Counted from the first letter of the stretch, positions 43,352 to 53,025 are shown. The stretch: DNA of 64,000 nt from an uncultured Faecalibacterium sp. (GCA_934524985.1 CAKSYT010000002.1:261101-325100); one strand, 5' to 3'. Notes: generated from the sequence alone by a model not told the origin. A program made the numbers and translations.

Positions 43352-45835
43352 TTAGTCGCGGTACTCTTCCATCTTGAAGGCCTCGTACACGTCGCCTTCC
43401 TTGACGTCCGCAAACTTTTCCAGAGTCACGCCGCACTCGTAGCCCTCGGCCACTTCCTTGGCGTCATCCTTGAAGCGCTTCAGGGATGCGATCTCGTCCT
43501 CGGCGATGACGATGCCGTCACGCACCACGCGCACCTTGCTGTCGCGGGTGATCTTGCCGCTGGTCACGCGGCAGCCTGCAACGGTGCCCACGTTGGAGAT
43601 CTTGTACACCTGACGCACCTGCAGTTCGCCCAGAGCAACCTCGCGGAACTTGGGTGCCAGCATACCCTTCATAGCGTCGGTGACATCGTTGATGGCATCA
43701 TAAATGACGCGATACATACGCATTTCCACCTTGGTGGCAGCGGCTTCTTCCTTAGCCACGTTGTCCGGGCGGACGTTGAAGCCGATGATGATGGCGTTGG
43801 AGGCATCGGCCAGATCGACGTCGGACTTGCTGATGGCGCCGACACCGGCATGGATGACGCGCACACGCACCTCGTCGTTGGAGATCTTCTCCAAGCTCTG
43901 CTTCACAGCCTCGGCAGAACCCTGCACGTCGGCCTTGACCACGATGGCCAGTTCCTTCATGTCGTTCTGTGCCATCTGGCTGAACAGGTTATCCAGCGTG
44001 ACCTTCTGGAAGGAGGAGAACTGCTTCTCCTTGGCGGCAGCAATGCGCTGCTCGGCCAGCTCACGGGCCAGACGCTCGTCCTCAACAGCCTCGAACAGGT
44101 CGCCTGCCTCGGGCACGGCGGTCAGGCCGGTGATCTCCACGGGGGTGGAGGGGCCGGCATCGGTGAGCAGCTGACCCTTATCGTTGCGCATGGTACGCAC
44201 ACGGCCCACGGCGGTACCGGCAATGATGACATCACCGGCGTGCAGAGTGCCGTTCTGCACCAGAATGGTGGCGATGGGGCCCTGACCCTTGTCCAGACGT
44301 GCCTCAACAACTGCACCCTTGGCGCGGCGGTTGGGGTTAGCCTTCAGCTCCATGACCTCGGCTTCCAGCGCAACGCGCTCCAGCAGGTCGTTGATGCCCA
44401 TGCCGGTCAGTGCGGACACGGGGATGCAGGCCACATCTCCGCCCCAGTCCTCGGGGATCAGGCCGTACTTGGTCAGGCTCTCCTTCACGCGCTCGGGGTT
44501 GGCGGTGGGCTTATCCATCTTGTTGATGGCCACGATCACCTTAACCTCTGCAGCCTTGGCGTGGTTGATGGATTCGATGGTCTGGGGCATGATGCCGTCG
44601 TCGGCAGCCACGACCAGAATGGCGATATCGGTCATGTTGGCACCGCGGGCACGCATAGAGGTGAAAGCCTCGTGACCCGGGGTGTCCAGGAAGGTGATCT
44701 TGCTGTCGTTGATGCGCACCTGATAGGCACCGATGGCCTGCGTGATGCCGCCGGCCTCGCCTGCGGTGACGTTGGTCTTGCGGATGGCATCCAAAATACT
44801 GGTCTTGCCGTGGTCAACGTGACCCATGACGCAGACGACCGGGGGACGCTCCACCAGATCCTCCTGTGCATCCTCTTCCTGGGTGAACAGGCGCTCCTCG
44901 ATGGTAACGTGCACCTCGTGCTCAACCTTTGCGTGGAACTCCTCTGCCAGCAGAGATGCGGTGTCGAAATCGATCACGTCGTTGATGGCGTGCATCTCGC
45001 CCAACTGCATAAACTTGGCAATGACCTTACCAGCCTGCTGCTTCAGACGGGCAGCCAGTTCGCCCACGGTGATCTCATCGGGGATCAGCACCTTCAGCTG
45101 GGCGTTGCGGGCCTTCTCCAGTTGGATGCGCTGCAGACGCTCGAACTCGGTCTCGCGCTTGCCCTTCTGGAACTGCTGGCGCTGGCGCTGACCGCGCTGG
45201 GTGAACTTCTGCTTGTTGCCCTGCGGGGTGGGCTTGCGGCGGTTCTCGGTGTTCTTGGTAGAAGCCAGATCATCGTAACGAGCATCGAAGCGGTCCACGT
45301 TCATATCCACAGTGCGGGTATCCACGGTGACCTGATTGTCCTCGCGGCGGACAGAAACTGCCTGTGCGGGGGCAGCAGTAGCCTTTGCGCCGGTCTCGCG
45401 TGCCAGCTCGCTGAAGGAAACGGTCTTTTCCTCGCGCTTCTTGTGCTGCTCGGGCTTCTTGTCGCCGTGCTTGCCGTTGTTGTTATTATTGTTGTTTGCC
45501 TTGGGCTGCTCGGCCTTTGCGGCGGGCTGCTGGGGCTTTTTGTCAGCCTTGGGAGCCTCGGGCTTCTTCTCAGCCTTCTTTTCGACTTTCTGGTCAGCCT
45601 TCTTCTCGGCCTTGGGCTCCTCCTTGGGAGCCTTGGCGCTGTTCAAAAACTCGTCCAGATTTGCCACGCTGTTATCCTTGCTGAACTTCTCCAGCAGGTA
45701 GTTCAGCTCGTTCTCCTCCAGATTGGAGCTGTTCTTCTTGCCGGTGCTGCCCATAGCGGTCAGCTCATCCAGCACCTTCTTTGTAGAAAGGTTCAGATCC
45801 TTTGCAAAGTCACTCACTTTATATTTTACGATCAT
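43352..45835 (-). CDS. infB: Translation initiation factor IF-2
   Basis: GTPase that positions initiator tRNA on the 30S subunit. It has 827 residues. The N-terminus holds an IF2-N helix-turn motif ([19 protein letters not shown]) and a Lys/Glu/Ala-rich linker of about 100 residues with an Asn run. The GTPase domain has [17 protein letters not shown] and NKMD, followed by domains II to IV. The start overlaps the ylxQ stop by four bases, and AGGAGG is present. Confidence 0.98.
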   Translation of the reverse strand: MIVKYKVSDFAKDLNLSTKKVLDELTAMGSTGKKNSSNLEENELNYLLEKFSKDNSVANLDEFLNSAKAPKEEPKAEKKADQKVEKKAEKKPEAPKADKKPQQPAAKAEQPKANNNNNNNGKHGDKKPEQHKKREEKTVSFSELARETGAKATAAPAQAVSVRREDNQVTVDTRTVDMNVDRFDARYDDLASTKNTENRRKPTPQGNKQKFTQRGQRQRQQFQKGKRETEFERLQRIQLEKARNAQLKVLIPDEITVGELAARLKQQAGKVIAKFMQLGEMHAINDVIDFDTASLLAEEFHAKVEHEVHVTIEERLFTQEEDAQEDLVERPPVVCVMGHVDHGKTSILDAIRKTNVTAGEAGGITQAIGAYQVRINDSKITFLDTPGHEAFTSMRARGANMTDIAILVVAADDGIMPQTIESINHAKAAEVKVIVAINKMDKPTANPERVKESLTKYGLIPEDWGGDVACIPVSALTGMGINDLLERVALEAEVMELKANPNRRAKGAVVEARLDKGQGPIATILVQNGTLHAGDVIIAGTAVGRVRTMRNDKGQLLTDAGPSTPVEITGLTAVPEAGDLFEAVEDERLARELAEQRIAAAKEKQFSSFQKVTLDNLFSQMAQNDMKELAIVVKADVQGSAEAVKQSLEKISNDEVRVRVIHAGVGAISKSDVDLADASNAIIIGFNVRPDNVAKEEAAATKVEMRMYRVIYDAINDVTDAMKGMLAPKFREVALGELQVRQVYKISNVGTVAGCRVTSGKITRDSKVRVVRDGIVIAEDEIASLKRFKDDAKEVAEGYECGVTLEKFADVKEGDVYEAFKMEEYRD

Positions 45836-46209
45836 TCGCTCATATCCTCCTCATTTTTGATTGCTCCGCAGTCCGACAGGCGGTCGAAGCAGAGCTTTGC
45901 GAGGTTGCGGTCGGTCACCGCGTAAACAGCCACGGGCTTGTGGCTGATATCGGCCAGCTTATCCTGCGTCAGCGGCATGGTGAACACGTCCACCAAGTCG
46001 CCCACGGCGTAGTTCAAACGCTGCAAAGTCTTGGGGCTGATGTCCGATGCGGTCATCACCAGCCATGCCTTGCTTTTTACGCAGGCTTCCTCCACGGCGT
46101 CAAAGCCCATGGTCAGCGCACCGGCCTTGCGGCACAGGCTCACGGCCTGATACAGCGCCTCCTCCGGGGGCAGCTTGGGTTTTGCGGGGGCGTTATTCTT
46201 TTTTGCCAT
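45832..46209 (-). CDS. ylxQ: L7Ae-family ribosomal protein YlxQ
   Basis: A 125-residue RNA-binding protein of the L7Ae/L30e type, start ATG 46209 behind AAAGGAGG and overlapping ylxR by 17 bases. The core [20 protein letters not shown] and [12 protein letters not shown] fit the kink-turn-binding fold. Function in Firmicutes is not well defined. It is always found between nusA/ylxR and infB. Confidence 0.9.
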   Translation of the reverse strand: MAKKNNAPAKPKLPPEEALYQAVSLCRKAGALTMGFDAVEEACVKSKAWLVMTASDISPKTLQRLNYAVGDLVDVFTMPLTQDKLADISHKPVAVYAVTDRNLAKLCFDRLSDCGAIKNEEDMSE

Positions 46210-46492
46210 CGGCTGCTGCCTCCTTTGCGGCTGCGGCCAGCTGTACAGCCAGCGCGTCGTATACCTCGGCGGGGACCGGCTGCTCAAAGCAGCGCTCCAG
46301 CGCCTTTTTCTTCTTTGCCTTGGTCAGGCAGTCCGGGTTGGGGCAGAGATATGCGCCGCGCCCCGGCTTTTTGCCTACCAGATCAATGCTGATCTCCCCG
46401 CTGGGTGCGCGCACCACGCGCACCAGTTCCTTTTTGGGGCGGCTGGTCATGCAGCCGATGCACTGGCGGGCAGGAATCTTTTTTTGTGCCAT
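46193..46492 (-). CDS. ylxR: YlxR-family RNA-binding protein
   Basis: A 99-residue basic protein (DUF448). Signature: PARQCIGCMTSRPKKELVRV, then GRGAYLCPNPDCLTKA. YlxR proteins have been linked to RNase P and to nucleoid functions. Here the conserved operon position is the main evidence. AAGGAGG precedes the ATG. Confidence 0.92.
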   Translation of the reverse strand: MAQKKIPARQCIGCMTSRPKKELVRVVRAPSGEISIDLVGKKPGRGAYLCPNPDCLTKAKKKKALERCFEQPVPAEVYDALAVQLAAAAKEAAADGKKE

Positions 46493-46525
46493 CCGGTTTC
46501 CCTCCTTCGGCAGATGGTGCCGGGC

Positions 46526-47632
46526 TTATTCAGCGTCTGCTGCGTCCTTCTTGGGCTCCTCGTCCTCGCCGTAGTAGCCGCTCTCGGGACGGATATCAAT
46601 GTTGTAGCCGGTCAGGCGGGCGCACAGGCGGGCGTTCTGGCCCTTGTTGCCGATGGCCAAGCTCAGCTGCTGGTCGGGCACGGTGACGCGGCAGGAGCGG
46701 GTCTCGCCGGGCAGCAGCTCCACCTTGACCACCTTGGCGGGGCTCAGGGCTGCGGAGATGAACTCAGAGATATCCTCGCTCCACTTGACGATGTCGATCT
46801 TCTCACCGCCCAGCTTTTCCACAACAGCGGCCACGCGGGCGCCGTGCTCGCCGATGCAGGCAGAAACAGGGTTGACGTTGGGGTCCTTGGACCAGACAGC
46901 CATCTTGGTGCGGGCACCGGCCTCGCGGCTGATGGCCTTTACCTCCACAGTGCCGTCAAAGATCTCGGGCACTTCCAGCTCAAACAGGCGCTTGACAAGG
47001 CCGGGATGGGTGCGGCTGATCATCACGCGGGGGCCGCGCTCGGTGCTGACCACGTCCACGATGTAGACCTGCAGGGTCTCGCCCTCGGTGTACACCTCAC
47101 CGGGCACCTGCTCGTTGCGGGGCAGAACAGCCTCGCCGCCCTTGCCCAGATCCAGCGCAACGATACCCTTCTCGGTATCCACGCGGGTAACGGTGGCCTG
47201 CACGATATCGTGTGCGCGAGACTGGATCTCGCTGAGCTGCTGGTTACGCTCGGCCTCGCGGATGCCCTGACGGATGACGTGCTTTGCAGTCTGGGCAGCA
47301 ATGCGGCCAAAATCGCGGGTCTTGAGCGGGGTGATGATGCGGTCGCCCACTTCGTAGCTGCTGCGGATCTTGCGTGCCTCGGTCACACCGATCTCGGCGT
47401 GCTCGTCGTACCAGTCCTCGTCTGCCACGATGTCCTGGATCAGAGCCACGTCAAAGCGGCCGGTGTCGGGGTCGATGTCCACACGGATGTGGTCCTCCTC
47501 GACCTCGTAGTTCTTCTTGACGGCAATGATGATAGCCGCCTTGATCTTTTCGATCAGGTACTCTGCGGTGATGCCGCGCTCATGCTCCAGCATGGAGAGC
47601 GCTTCAAAAAAGTCCTTATTCGCTGCTGTCAT
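46526..47632 (-). CDS. nusA: Transcription termination/antitermination factor NusA
   Basis: Binds RNA polymerase and nascent RNA to modulate pausing and termination. It has 368 residues from ATG 47632 (AGGAGG upstream). Domains in order: N-terminal polymerase-binding (1-125), S1 (about 130-200), and two KH domains (about 200-345) with GEHGARV and IGNKGQNARLCARLTG. It ends with a short acidic tail and lacks the extra acidic repeats of proteobacterial NusA. Confidence 0.97.
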   Translation of the reverse strand: MTAANKDFFEALSMLEHERGITAEYLIEKIKAAIIIAVKKNYEVEEDHIRVDIDPDTGRFDVALIQDIVADEDWYDEHAEIGVTEARKIRSSYEVGDRIITPLKTRDFGRIAAQTAKHVIRQGIREAERNQQLSEIQSRAHDIVQATVTRVDTEKGIVALDLGKGGEAVLPRNEQVPGEVYTEGETLQVYIVDVVSTERGPRVMISRTHPGLVKRLFELEVPEIFDGTVEVKAISREAGARTKMAVWSKDPNVNPVSACIGEHGARVAAVVEKLGGEKIDIVKWSEDISEFISAALSPAKVVKVELLPGETRSCRVTVPDQQLSLAIGNKGQNARLCARLTGYNIDIRPESGYYGEDEEPKKDAADAE

Positions 47633-47688
47633 TTTTCGGGTTCCTCCTATATATTTTGTTCTCTTTTCTCCATCAGAGACGGTTCTTC

Positions 47689-48174
47689 TCAGTTGAACAG
47701 ATCCTCGTCGTCGCACAGCTGTACGCCGGAGGCTGCATTTACTTCAAAGGTCACGGGGCCGTTCTCGGTCTCCAGCGTCACGGTGCTGCCCTCGCGGCCG
47801 GTCAGGATACCGGCAAGCTCCCGCACGCCGTCGGCGTTGGGACGGATGAGCTTTGCCCGCACCTTCTGGCCCTTGAGTGCCTCGTAGTGCTCCGGGCGGG
47901 TCAGCTTGCGGCCAAGGCCGGGGCTGCCCACTTCCAAATAATAGCTCTGGTCGATGGGGTCTGCCTCATCCAGAATGGGGTCCAGTGCGTGGGACACCTC
48001 TGCACAGGTGTCGGTATCCATGGTGCCGTCCCGGTCGATGAGGATGCGAAGATACCAGTCCGGCCCTTCCTTCTCAAAAACCACATCCCACAGGCGCAGA
48101 CCCATGCCTTCCACCGTGGGACGGACAAGCGCTTCCACTCTCTGCGCGGTGTTGCCGCCAGACTGCTTCGCCAT
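47689..48174 (-). CDS. rimP: Ribosome maturation factor RimP
   Basis: Needed for 30S assembly. It has 161 residues from ATG 48174 (GGAGG seven bases upstream). Motifs: LRILIDRDGTMDTDTCAEVS and YLEVGSPGLGRKLTRP. It is the first gene of the rimP-nusA-infB operon and is preceded by a leader hairpin that may mediate autogenous control. Confidence 0.95.
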   Translation of the reverse strand: MAKQSGGNTAQRVEALVRPTVEGMGLRLWDVVFEKEGPDWYLRILIDRDGTMDTDTCAEVSHALDPILDEADPIDQSYYLEVGSPGLGRKLTRPEHYEALKGQKVRAKLIRPNADGVRELAGILTGREGSTVTLETENGPVTFEVNAASGVQLCDDEDLFN

Positions 48175-48195
48175 AAAAAACCTCCAAACAAACAA

Positions 48196-48223
48196 GAAAC
48201 GCGGACCTTGCGGCCCACGTTTC
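48196..48223 (-). promoter_or_regulatory. Leader hairpin with GCAA tetraloop upstream of rimP
   Basis: A continuous 12-bp stem (two G-U pairs) capped by a GNRA-type GCAA loop on the minus strand, followed by TTGTTTGTTT and then the Shine-Dalgarno. It could be a weak terminator controlled by NusA itself. Confidence 0.6.
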
Positions 48224-48248
48224 AGGTTAAACTATATCGTACTACTAG

Positions 48249-48277
48249 AATATAGCATACTCTTGCGATTTATGCAA
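48249..48277 (-). promoter_or_regulatory. Sigma-A promoter of the rimP-nusA-infB operon
   Basis: Minus-strand TTGCAT (48272-48277), a 17-bp spacer and TATATT (48249-48254), about 75 bp before rimP. Confidence 0.88.
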
Positions 48278-48322
48278 GCATTTTCGCAATTTTTTTGCAG
48301 TTGCGCGCCCTTTGGGGCTTTT

Positions 48323-49564
48323 TTACAGCACCCAGACGCCGTTTTCGAACAGCTGCACGGTGCGGCCATCGCGGCATTTGCCGGTGATGCGGCTGTCCTC
48401 TGCACCGATCATCACGTCCTCGTGCAGGGAGGAGTGGTTCATGCCGCGGGCTGCCAGTTCTTCCTTAGAAAGGCCGGTACCTCCCACGGTGGTGCCGGGG
48501 TAGCTGTCGCCAAAGGCGATGTGGCAGGCGGCGTTCTCGTCAAACAGGGTGTTGTAGAACAGCTTGCCGCTGCGGTTGATGGGGCTGGACGCGGGCACCA
48601 GTGCCACCTCGCCGATGTGGCGTGCGCCCTCGTCGGTGTCCAGCAGCTGACCCAGCAGATCTACGCCCTCGTCGGCGCCGTGCTCCACCACCTTGCCGTC
48701 CTTGAAGGTAACGTGGAAATTCTTGATCAGCTGACCATTAAAGACGTAGGGCTTTGTGCCGTAAACGATGCCGTCCACCTTATCCTTATGGGGTGCGGTG
48801 AACACCTCCTCGGTGGGGATGTTGGGCAGGAAGGGCACGCCCTTCTCGTTTTTGCTGCCGGCGCTCTCCCACACCGCCTGCTCGGCCAGACCCACGGTCA
48901 GGTCGGTGCCGTTGGCGCTTTCAAAATGCACGCTTTCCAGATCAAGGGCGTTCATCTTTGCGCCCAGCTCGTTCAGGCGGTCCAGATGCTTCTGCCACTC
49001 CCCTACCGGGTCGCCGCCGGTCACACGGCAGGTATCAAAGATCAGCTTCCACTGTGCTTCAATGGCGGCGGCAGTGTCCAGCTCCGGGAACATCTTCTTT
49101 GCCCACGGCTCTGCGGGCAGAGCGGCGATGGACCACTGCACACGGTCGTTCATGGTGTACTCCCGCCACGGCTGCATAAAGCTGCGGTTGGCGCTGTTCA
49201 CCCGGCTGATCTTGGCACCGTCCAGCCCGGCAAACAGTTCCGGGTCGTCCGCGATGAGGTGCAGCACGCACACACCGCCCTCGCTCTCGGCGTAATCCAG
49301 ATAGCGGCGCAACTGCCAGCCCTTGTGGTCGGTCAGTGCGTCCTCGCTGCCCAGCTCCATGCGGATGCGGGTAACGGCGTCATCCTGCCAGTTCACCTGC
49401 ACGTCCCGCGCACCGGCTTCGTAGGCGCTGCGCACGCACAGCCGTGCCAGCGGAGCGCCCTCCAGCGGGCAGTTGATGACCAGGGTCTGCCCCGGCTGCG
49501 GGTTCACACCCACCCGGACGATAAAATCTGCATACTTTTGCAGCAGTTCGTTAAAGTTTTCCAC
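48323..49564 (-). CDS. M29-family metalloaminopeptidase
   Basis: Cytoplasmic dinuclear metal aminopeptidase of the AmpS/PepS/aminopeptidase T type. It has 413 residues and a GTG start behind GGAGG. Metal ligands of the family are visible in NIPTEEVFTAPH, ARHIGEVALVP, ENAACHIAFGDSYP and SSLHEDVMIGAED. It stands between the nusA operon promoter and the AGCS symporter gene and may share function with it in peptide and amino acid use (inference). Confidence 0.93.
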   Translation of the reverse strand: MENFNELLQKYADFIVRVGVNPQPGQTLVINCPLEGAPLARLCVRSAYEAGARDVQVNWQDDAVTRIRMELGSEDALTDHKGWQLRRYLDYAESEGGVCVLHLIADDPELFAGLDGAKISRVNSANRSFMQPWREYTMNDRVQWSIAALPAEPWAKKMFPELDTAAAIEAQWKLIFDTCRVTGGDPVGEWQKHLDRLNELGAKMNALDLESVHFESANGTDLTVGLAEQAVWESAGSKNEKGVPFLPNIPTEEVFTAPHKDKVDGIVYGTKPYVFNGQLIKNFHVTFKDGKVVEHGADEGVDLLGQLLDTDEGARHIGEVALVPASSPINRSGKLFYNTLFDENAACHIAFGDSYPGTTVGGTGLSKEELAARGMNHSSLHEDVMIGAEDSRITGKCRDGRTVQLFENGVWVL

Positions 49565-49655
49565 GTTAGAACCTCCTGTGGTGCATAGCCACCGTTGTTT
49601 TTCTCTCAGTATACCGCGTTCCGGCGCTTCTGTCCACTATGGGCAGAGCTGCCGC

Positions 49656-51047
49656 TCACCCTTCCGATTCAAAAAAGGCGCGGGTCAGCTGCACCACCGT
49701 GCCTGAAAGCAGCAGCAGTGCAATGAGGTTGGGGATGCTCATCAGGCCGTTGAAGGTATCGGCGATGCTCCACAGCAGGCCAAGGTCCATGGTAGCGCCC
49801 AGAATGGCTACCAGAGCGTACACCACAAAGAAGGGGCGCGCCACCTTGTTGCTCTTGCACAGGAACACCAGAAAGCGGGAGCCGTACAGACCCCAGCCGA
49901 TGATGGTGGAAAAGGCAAAGCAGCACAGCGCCACAGCGGTAAAAATGGAAGCCCAGCCGCCGTAGGTGGTGGTAAAGCCGGAGATGGTCAGCTCGGCACC
50001 GGCCGCTGCGCCGTAGCTGACCGGGGTGCCGCTGCACAGGATGACCAGCGCGGTCAGGGTGCAGATGACGATGGTATCGGCAAACACCTCAAAAATACCG
50101 AACATGCCCTGCTTGGCCGGCTTTTTGGTGTCGGCGCAGGCATGGGCGATGGAGCCGGTGCCAAGACCAGCCTCGTTGGAAAAGATGCCGCGGGAAACGC
50201 CCTTTTGCATACTGACGAACAGGCTGCCGATGGTGCCGCCGGTAAAGGCAGCGGGGTTGAACGCGCCCGCCACGATGGATTCCAGCACATAGGGCAGGCG
50301 GGAGAAGTTGAGCACCACCACGCCCACCGACAGCACAATGTAGAACAGTGCCATAAAGGGCACCAGCTTCTCGCTTACGCTGCCAATGCGCTTGATGCCG
50401 CCCAGCAGCACCAGCGCCACCAGCGCCGCCACAAGGATGCCCACGATGAGGTTGAGGGTGGGCAGAAAGCCATTGCCCACAAGCCCGTATTCCAGCAGGG
50501 CGGTATCCACTGCCGCCACGATGGTATTCACCTGCGTTGCGTTGCCGGTGCCGAACACGGTCAGCACGCCGAACAGCGCGTACAGCACCGCCAGAAACTG
50601 CCAGCGGCGGCCAAGGCCGTTTTTAATATAGTACATCGGGCCGCCCACCCACTCGCCGGTATCGCTGCGCTCCCGGAAATGCACGGCCAGCGTCACCTCG
50701 GCAAACTTGGTGCACATGCCCAGCAGCGCAGAGCACCACATCCAGAACACGGCACCCGGGCCGCCGATGGCGATAGCGCCCGCCACACCGGCAATGTTGC
50801 CGGTGCCCACCGTGCCCGCCAGCGCGGTGCACACTGCCTGAAAGGGGGTCATGGCACCGTCCGAGGCGTCCCGCTTGCGGAACATCCGGCCCACGGTGGT
50901 GCGGATGGCGTAAGGGAATTTGCGGATCTGCAAAAAGCCCGTGCGGACACTGAGCAGCAAGCCCACGCCGATGATGCACACCATGGCGGGGATGCCCCAA
51001 ATAAAGCTGTTCACCGCCTGATTGACGGCGGCAATGGTCTCGATCAT
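49656..51047 (-). CDS. AGCS-family sodium:alanine/glycine symporter
   Basis: Takes up alanine or glycine with sodium. It has 463 residues from ATG 51047; the ATG four codons earlier touches the Shine-Dalgarno. About ten membrane helices and family motifs such as ALAGTVGTGNIAGVAGAI and SNEAGLGTGSIAHA are visible. It has its own promoter and a dyad in the leader, so it is likely regulated apart from the downstream aminopeptidase. Confidence 0.94.
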   Translation of the reverse strand: MIETIAAVNQAVNSFIWGIPAMVCIIGVGLLLSVRTGFLQIRKFPYAIRTTVGRMFRKRDASDGAMTPFQAVCTALAGTVGTGNIAGVAGAIAIGGPGAVFWMWCSALLGMCTKFAEVTLAVHFRERSDTGEWVGGPMYYIKNGLGRRWQFLAVLYALFGVLTVFGTGNATQVNTIVAAVDTALLEYGLVGNGFLPTLNLIVGILVAALVALVLLGGIKRIGSVSEKLVPFMALFYIVLSVGVVVLNFSRLPYVLESIVAGAFNPAAFTGGTIGSLFVSMQKGVSRGIFSNEAGLGTGSIAHACADTKKPAKQGMFGIFEVFADTIVICTLTALVILCSGTPVSYGAAAGAELTISGFTTTYGGWASIFTAVALCCFAFSTIIGWGLYGSRFLVFLCKSNKVARPFFVVYALVAILGATMDLGLLWSIADTFNGLMSIPNLIALLLLSGTVVQLTRAFFESEG

Positions 51048-51080
51048 ATACTTCCACATCCTCTGTAATATCTTGCGCGC

Positions 51081-51095
51081 TGACAGTTTTTGTCA
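51081..51095. promoter_or_regulatory. Dyad TGACA-N5-TGTCA in the AGCS leader
   Basis: Lies just downstream of the -10 box (about +7 to +21 of the predicted transcript), a usual repressor position. Confidence 0.5.
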
Positions 51096-51108
51096 AAACA
51101 CGAAGAAT

Positions 51109-51137
51109 ATTTTACCGTACTTTTACCGTAGTGTCAA
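51109..51137 (-). promoter_or_regulatory. Sigma-A promoter of the AGCS gene
   Basis: Minus-strand perfect TTGACA (51132-51137), a 17-bp spacer and TAAAAT (51109-51114). The spacer and -10 contain a direct repeat TACGGTAAAA twice, 11 bp apart. Confidence 0.88.
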
Positions 51138-51235
51138 TGAAAAATCAGGATTCAAGCTGCTAAAAATGCCCGATCTGTATTCCCGCAGCACCGCGTTTCC
51201 GTAGGAAACAGGTGCTGCGCTGCCGTTTGCCTTCA

Positions 51236-51358
51236 ACTTCCCCTTCGTGAAAATGGCACACCGGAGCGTCCGCAGACGCTCCGGTGTGCCGAAATATAAA
51301 ATAATTTTTCCGCTGACTATGCGCAGAGCAAAGCGGAGCGCATTCCAAATCGTCCCGC
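51236..51358. repeat. Family B repeat with one 36-nt hairpin
   Basis: A perfect 36-nt hairpin at 51255-51290 with the shared GTCCGCAGAC centre, flanked by TCGTGAAAAT and GAAATATAAAATAATTTTTCC, ending with the AGAGCAAAGCGGAGCGCATTC tail. A further hairpin (GCAGCACC/GGTGCTGC) precedes it near 51185-51217. Confidence 0.8.
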
Positions 51359-51377
51359 GCAAGGCGGCTGGCGGCGC

Positions 51378-52712
51378 TCAGCCCTTGCGGCTGACCGCCC
51401 GGCGGTAGACCGCACCGGAGACCACCGCTGCCAGAACCTCGGTGAGCCAGAAGGCGTGCCACACGCCGTCTGCGCCCAGCCAATTACACAGCAGTGCAGC
51501 CAGCGGCATGATGAAAACGACGTACCGGCACAGCGCGATGACCAGCGATTCTGCGCCCTTGCCCAGACCCTCCAGCGCACCGGAGGCGGTGGTGGAGACC
51601 GCCGAGATGACAAAGCCGATGCTGATGATGCGCAAAGCAGTCTGCCCGGCGGCGATGGTTTCAGGGTTCTGGGTGAACAGCCCCATCAGCTGCCCGGAGG
51701 CAAACTGACAGATGACCGTGCCCGCCGCCATGATGGCAGCGCTCATAAACAGGGTCAGCTGGAACAGCTTTTTCACACGGGCGTACTCCCGCGCACCGTA
51801 GTTGTAGCCGATAAGCGGGCGCATACCCTGCACAAAGCCGTTGGCGGGCAGATACAAAAAGGTCTGCAATTTATAATAGATGCCCAGCACCACCACATAA
51901 CTCTGAGAGAAGGCCGCCAGCAGCCCATTGAGGAAAGTGACCAGCAGCGAGGGCAGCGCCAGATTCAGGATCGCCGGAATGCCGATGGCGTACAGTCTGC
52001 CGTCCAGCACTGCGTCCGGGCGCAGGCAGCTGCGGCGCAGCCGCACCGGCAGCTCGGTGCGCAGGTAGACCACAAGATAGACCGCCACGCTGAGCGCCTG
52101 ACCGATGCCGGTTGCCAGTGCCGCGCCTGCAATGCCCATGGCAGGCACCGGCCCCAGCCCGAAGATGAGCACCGGGTCCAGCAGAATATTGCACACGCAG
52201 CCGGTGATCAGCGCGACCATGGACACCTTCATGCGGCCCACCGCCTGAAAGATCTTTTCAAAGGCCAGTGAGACCATGTTCACGACCAAAAACAGGAACA
52301 CGATGGTGGAGTAGGTGATGCCGGCGGCGATCAGCGCCTCGTCCTGCGTAAAGCGGCGCAGAAAGCCGGGCATGATGGCGATGCTGACCGCCATCATCAC
52401 CACGCCGTGCACAAGGCTGAGCACAAAGCCGTGGGTGGCGGCCATCTCGGCCTTTTCGCGGTCGCCCGCGCCCAGATACAGCGCGATCATGGCGTTGATG
52501 CCGATGCCAAAGCCGATGGCAATGGCGTTGGAAAAGTTCTGGATGGGGAACACCAGACTTAAAGCGGTCATGGCGTCCTCGCTGATGCGTGCCACAAACA
52601 GGCTGTCCACAATGTTGTAGAGGCTATTCACCAACATGGAGAGCACATTGGGCAGCGCCATCGAGAGCAGCAGCGGCAGCACTGGCTTCTCCTTCATAAA
52701 AGTTTCATTCAT
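51378..52712 (-). CDS. MATE-family multidrug/metabolite exporter
   Basis: A 444-residue polytopic protein with twelve predicted helices in two MatE halves. The N-terminal PLLLSMALPNVLSMLVNSLY followed by NIVDSLFVARIS is typical of the DinF/NorM/MepA superfamily. It extrudes cationic compounds with sodium or protons. The substrate cannot be read from sequence. AGGTGAAATTTTTCA precedes the ATG. A strong promoter is separated from the gene by a 220-nt leader carrying an intrinsic terminator. Confidence 0.94.
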   Translation of the reverse strand: MNETFMKEKPVLPLLLSMALPNVLSMLVNSLYNIVDSLFVARISEDAMTALSLVFPIQNFSNAIAIGFGIGINAMIALYLGAGDREKAEMAATHGFVLSLVHGVVMMAVSIAIMPGFLRRFTQDEALIAAGITYSTIVFLFLVVNMVSLAFEKIFQAVGRMKVSMVALITGCVCNILLDPVLIFGLGPVPAMGIAGAALATGIGQALSVAVYLVVYLRTELPVRLRRSCLRPDAVLDGRLYAIGIPAILNLALPSLLVTFLNGLLAAFSQSYVVVLGIYYKLQTFLYLPANGFVQGMRPLIGYNYGAREYARVKKLFQLTLFMSAAIMAAGTVICQFASGQLMGLFTQNPETIAAGQTALRIISIGFVISAVSTTASGALEGLGKGAESLVIALCRYVVFIMPLAALLCNWLGADGVWHAFWLTEVLAAVVSGAVYRRAVSRKG

Positions 52713-52791
52713 TGAAAAATTTCACCTGCTATCTGTAAAAAGTAAAAATGTGGCGGGCACAGCATCGGCTTGCAGCCGGTTTCCGGCGCAC

Positions 52792-52831
52792 AAAAAAGCC
52801 ACACAATGACCCTTTAAAGGTCATTGTGTGG
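52792..52831 (-). terminator. Intrinsic terminator in the MATE leader (attenuator)
   Basis: A 14-bp perfect stem (52798-52811 with its partner ending 52831), followed on the minus strand by TTTTTT, 80 nt before the MATE start and about 125 nt after the predicted transcription start. GTGTGG upstream (about 52861-52866) could pair with CCACAC of the stem as an antiterminator. Confidence 0.85.
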
Positions 52832-52931
52832 CGAAAAGTAGCAATGTTGCTGTAAAAATCCACACGGTTTTTATGATCGCGGCAGCTGTCCGCGATATGC
52901 ACCCTGCGCATTTGCGGGCTGCAACTCTGGC

Positions 52932-52960
52932 AGAATACCACATCCTCCGCGGCATGTCAA
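52932..52960 (-). promoter_or_regulatory. Sigma-A promoter of the MATE leader
   Basis: Minus-strand perfect TTGACA (52955-52960), a 17-bp spacer and TATTCT (52932-52937). Confidence 0.88.
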
Positions 52961-52996
52961 GGGGTTTTGGCTTAAAAGTATGACTTTTTCAAGCAC

Positions 52997-53025
52997 TTGA
53001 CCATTTTTACAGCAGGCGCTACAAT
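52997..53025 (+). promoter_or_regulatory. Sigma-A promoter of the phosphodiesterase gene
   Basis: TTGACC (52997-53002), a 17-bp spacer and TACAAT (53020-53025). It is divergent from the MATE promoter, with the -35 boxes about 36 bp apart. Confidence 0.88.

Noticed and set aside
43301..45925. 874-codon plus-strand open frame opposite infB
   Set aside because: Antisense shadow; the translation is a repetitive Leu/Gly/His string, while infB has all GTPase motifs.
51123..51362. Short frames with LRTLR/VCGRSG-like peptides, also near 54991-55245 and 63549-63848
   Set aside because: They arise from family B repeat DNA, recur wherever the repeat occurs, and lack ribosome sites.
52729..52911. 60-codon frame crossing the MATE leader terminator
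   Set aside because: Attractive as a leader peptide, but it lacks a Shine-Dalgarno; mentioned only as part of the attenuation finding.
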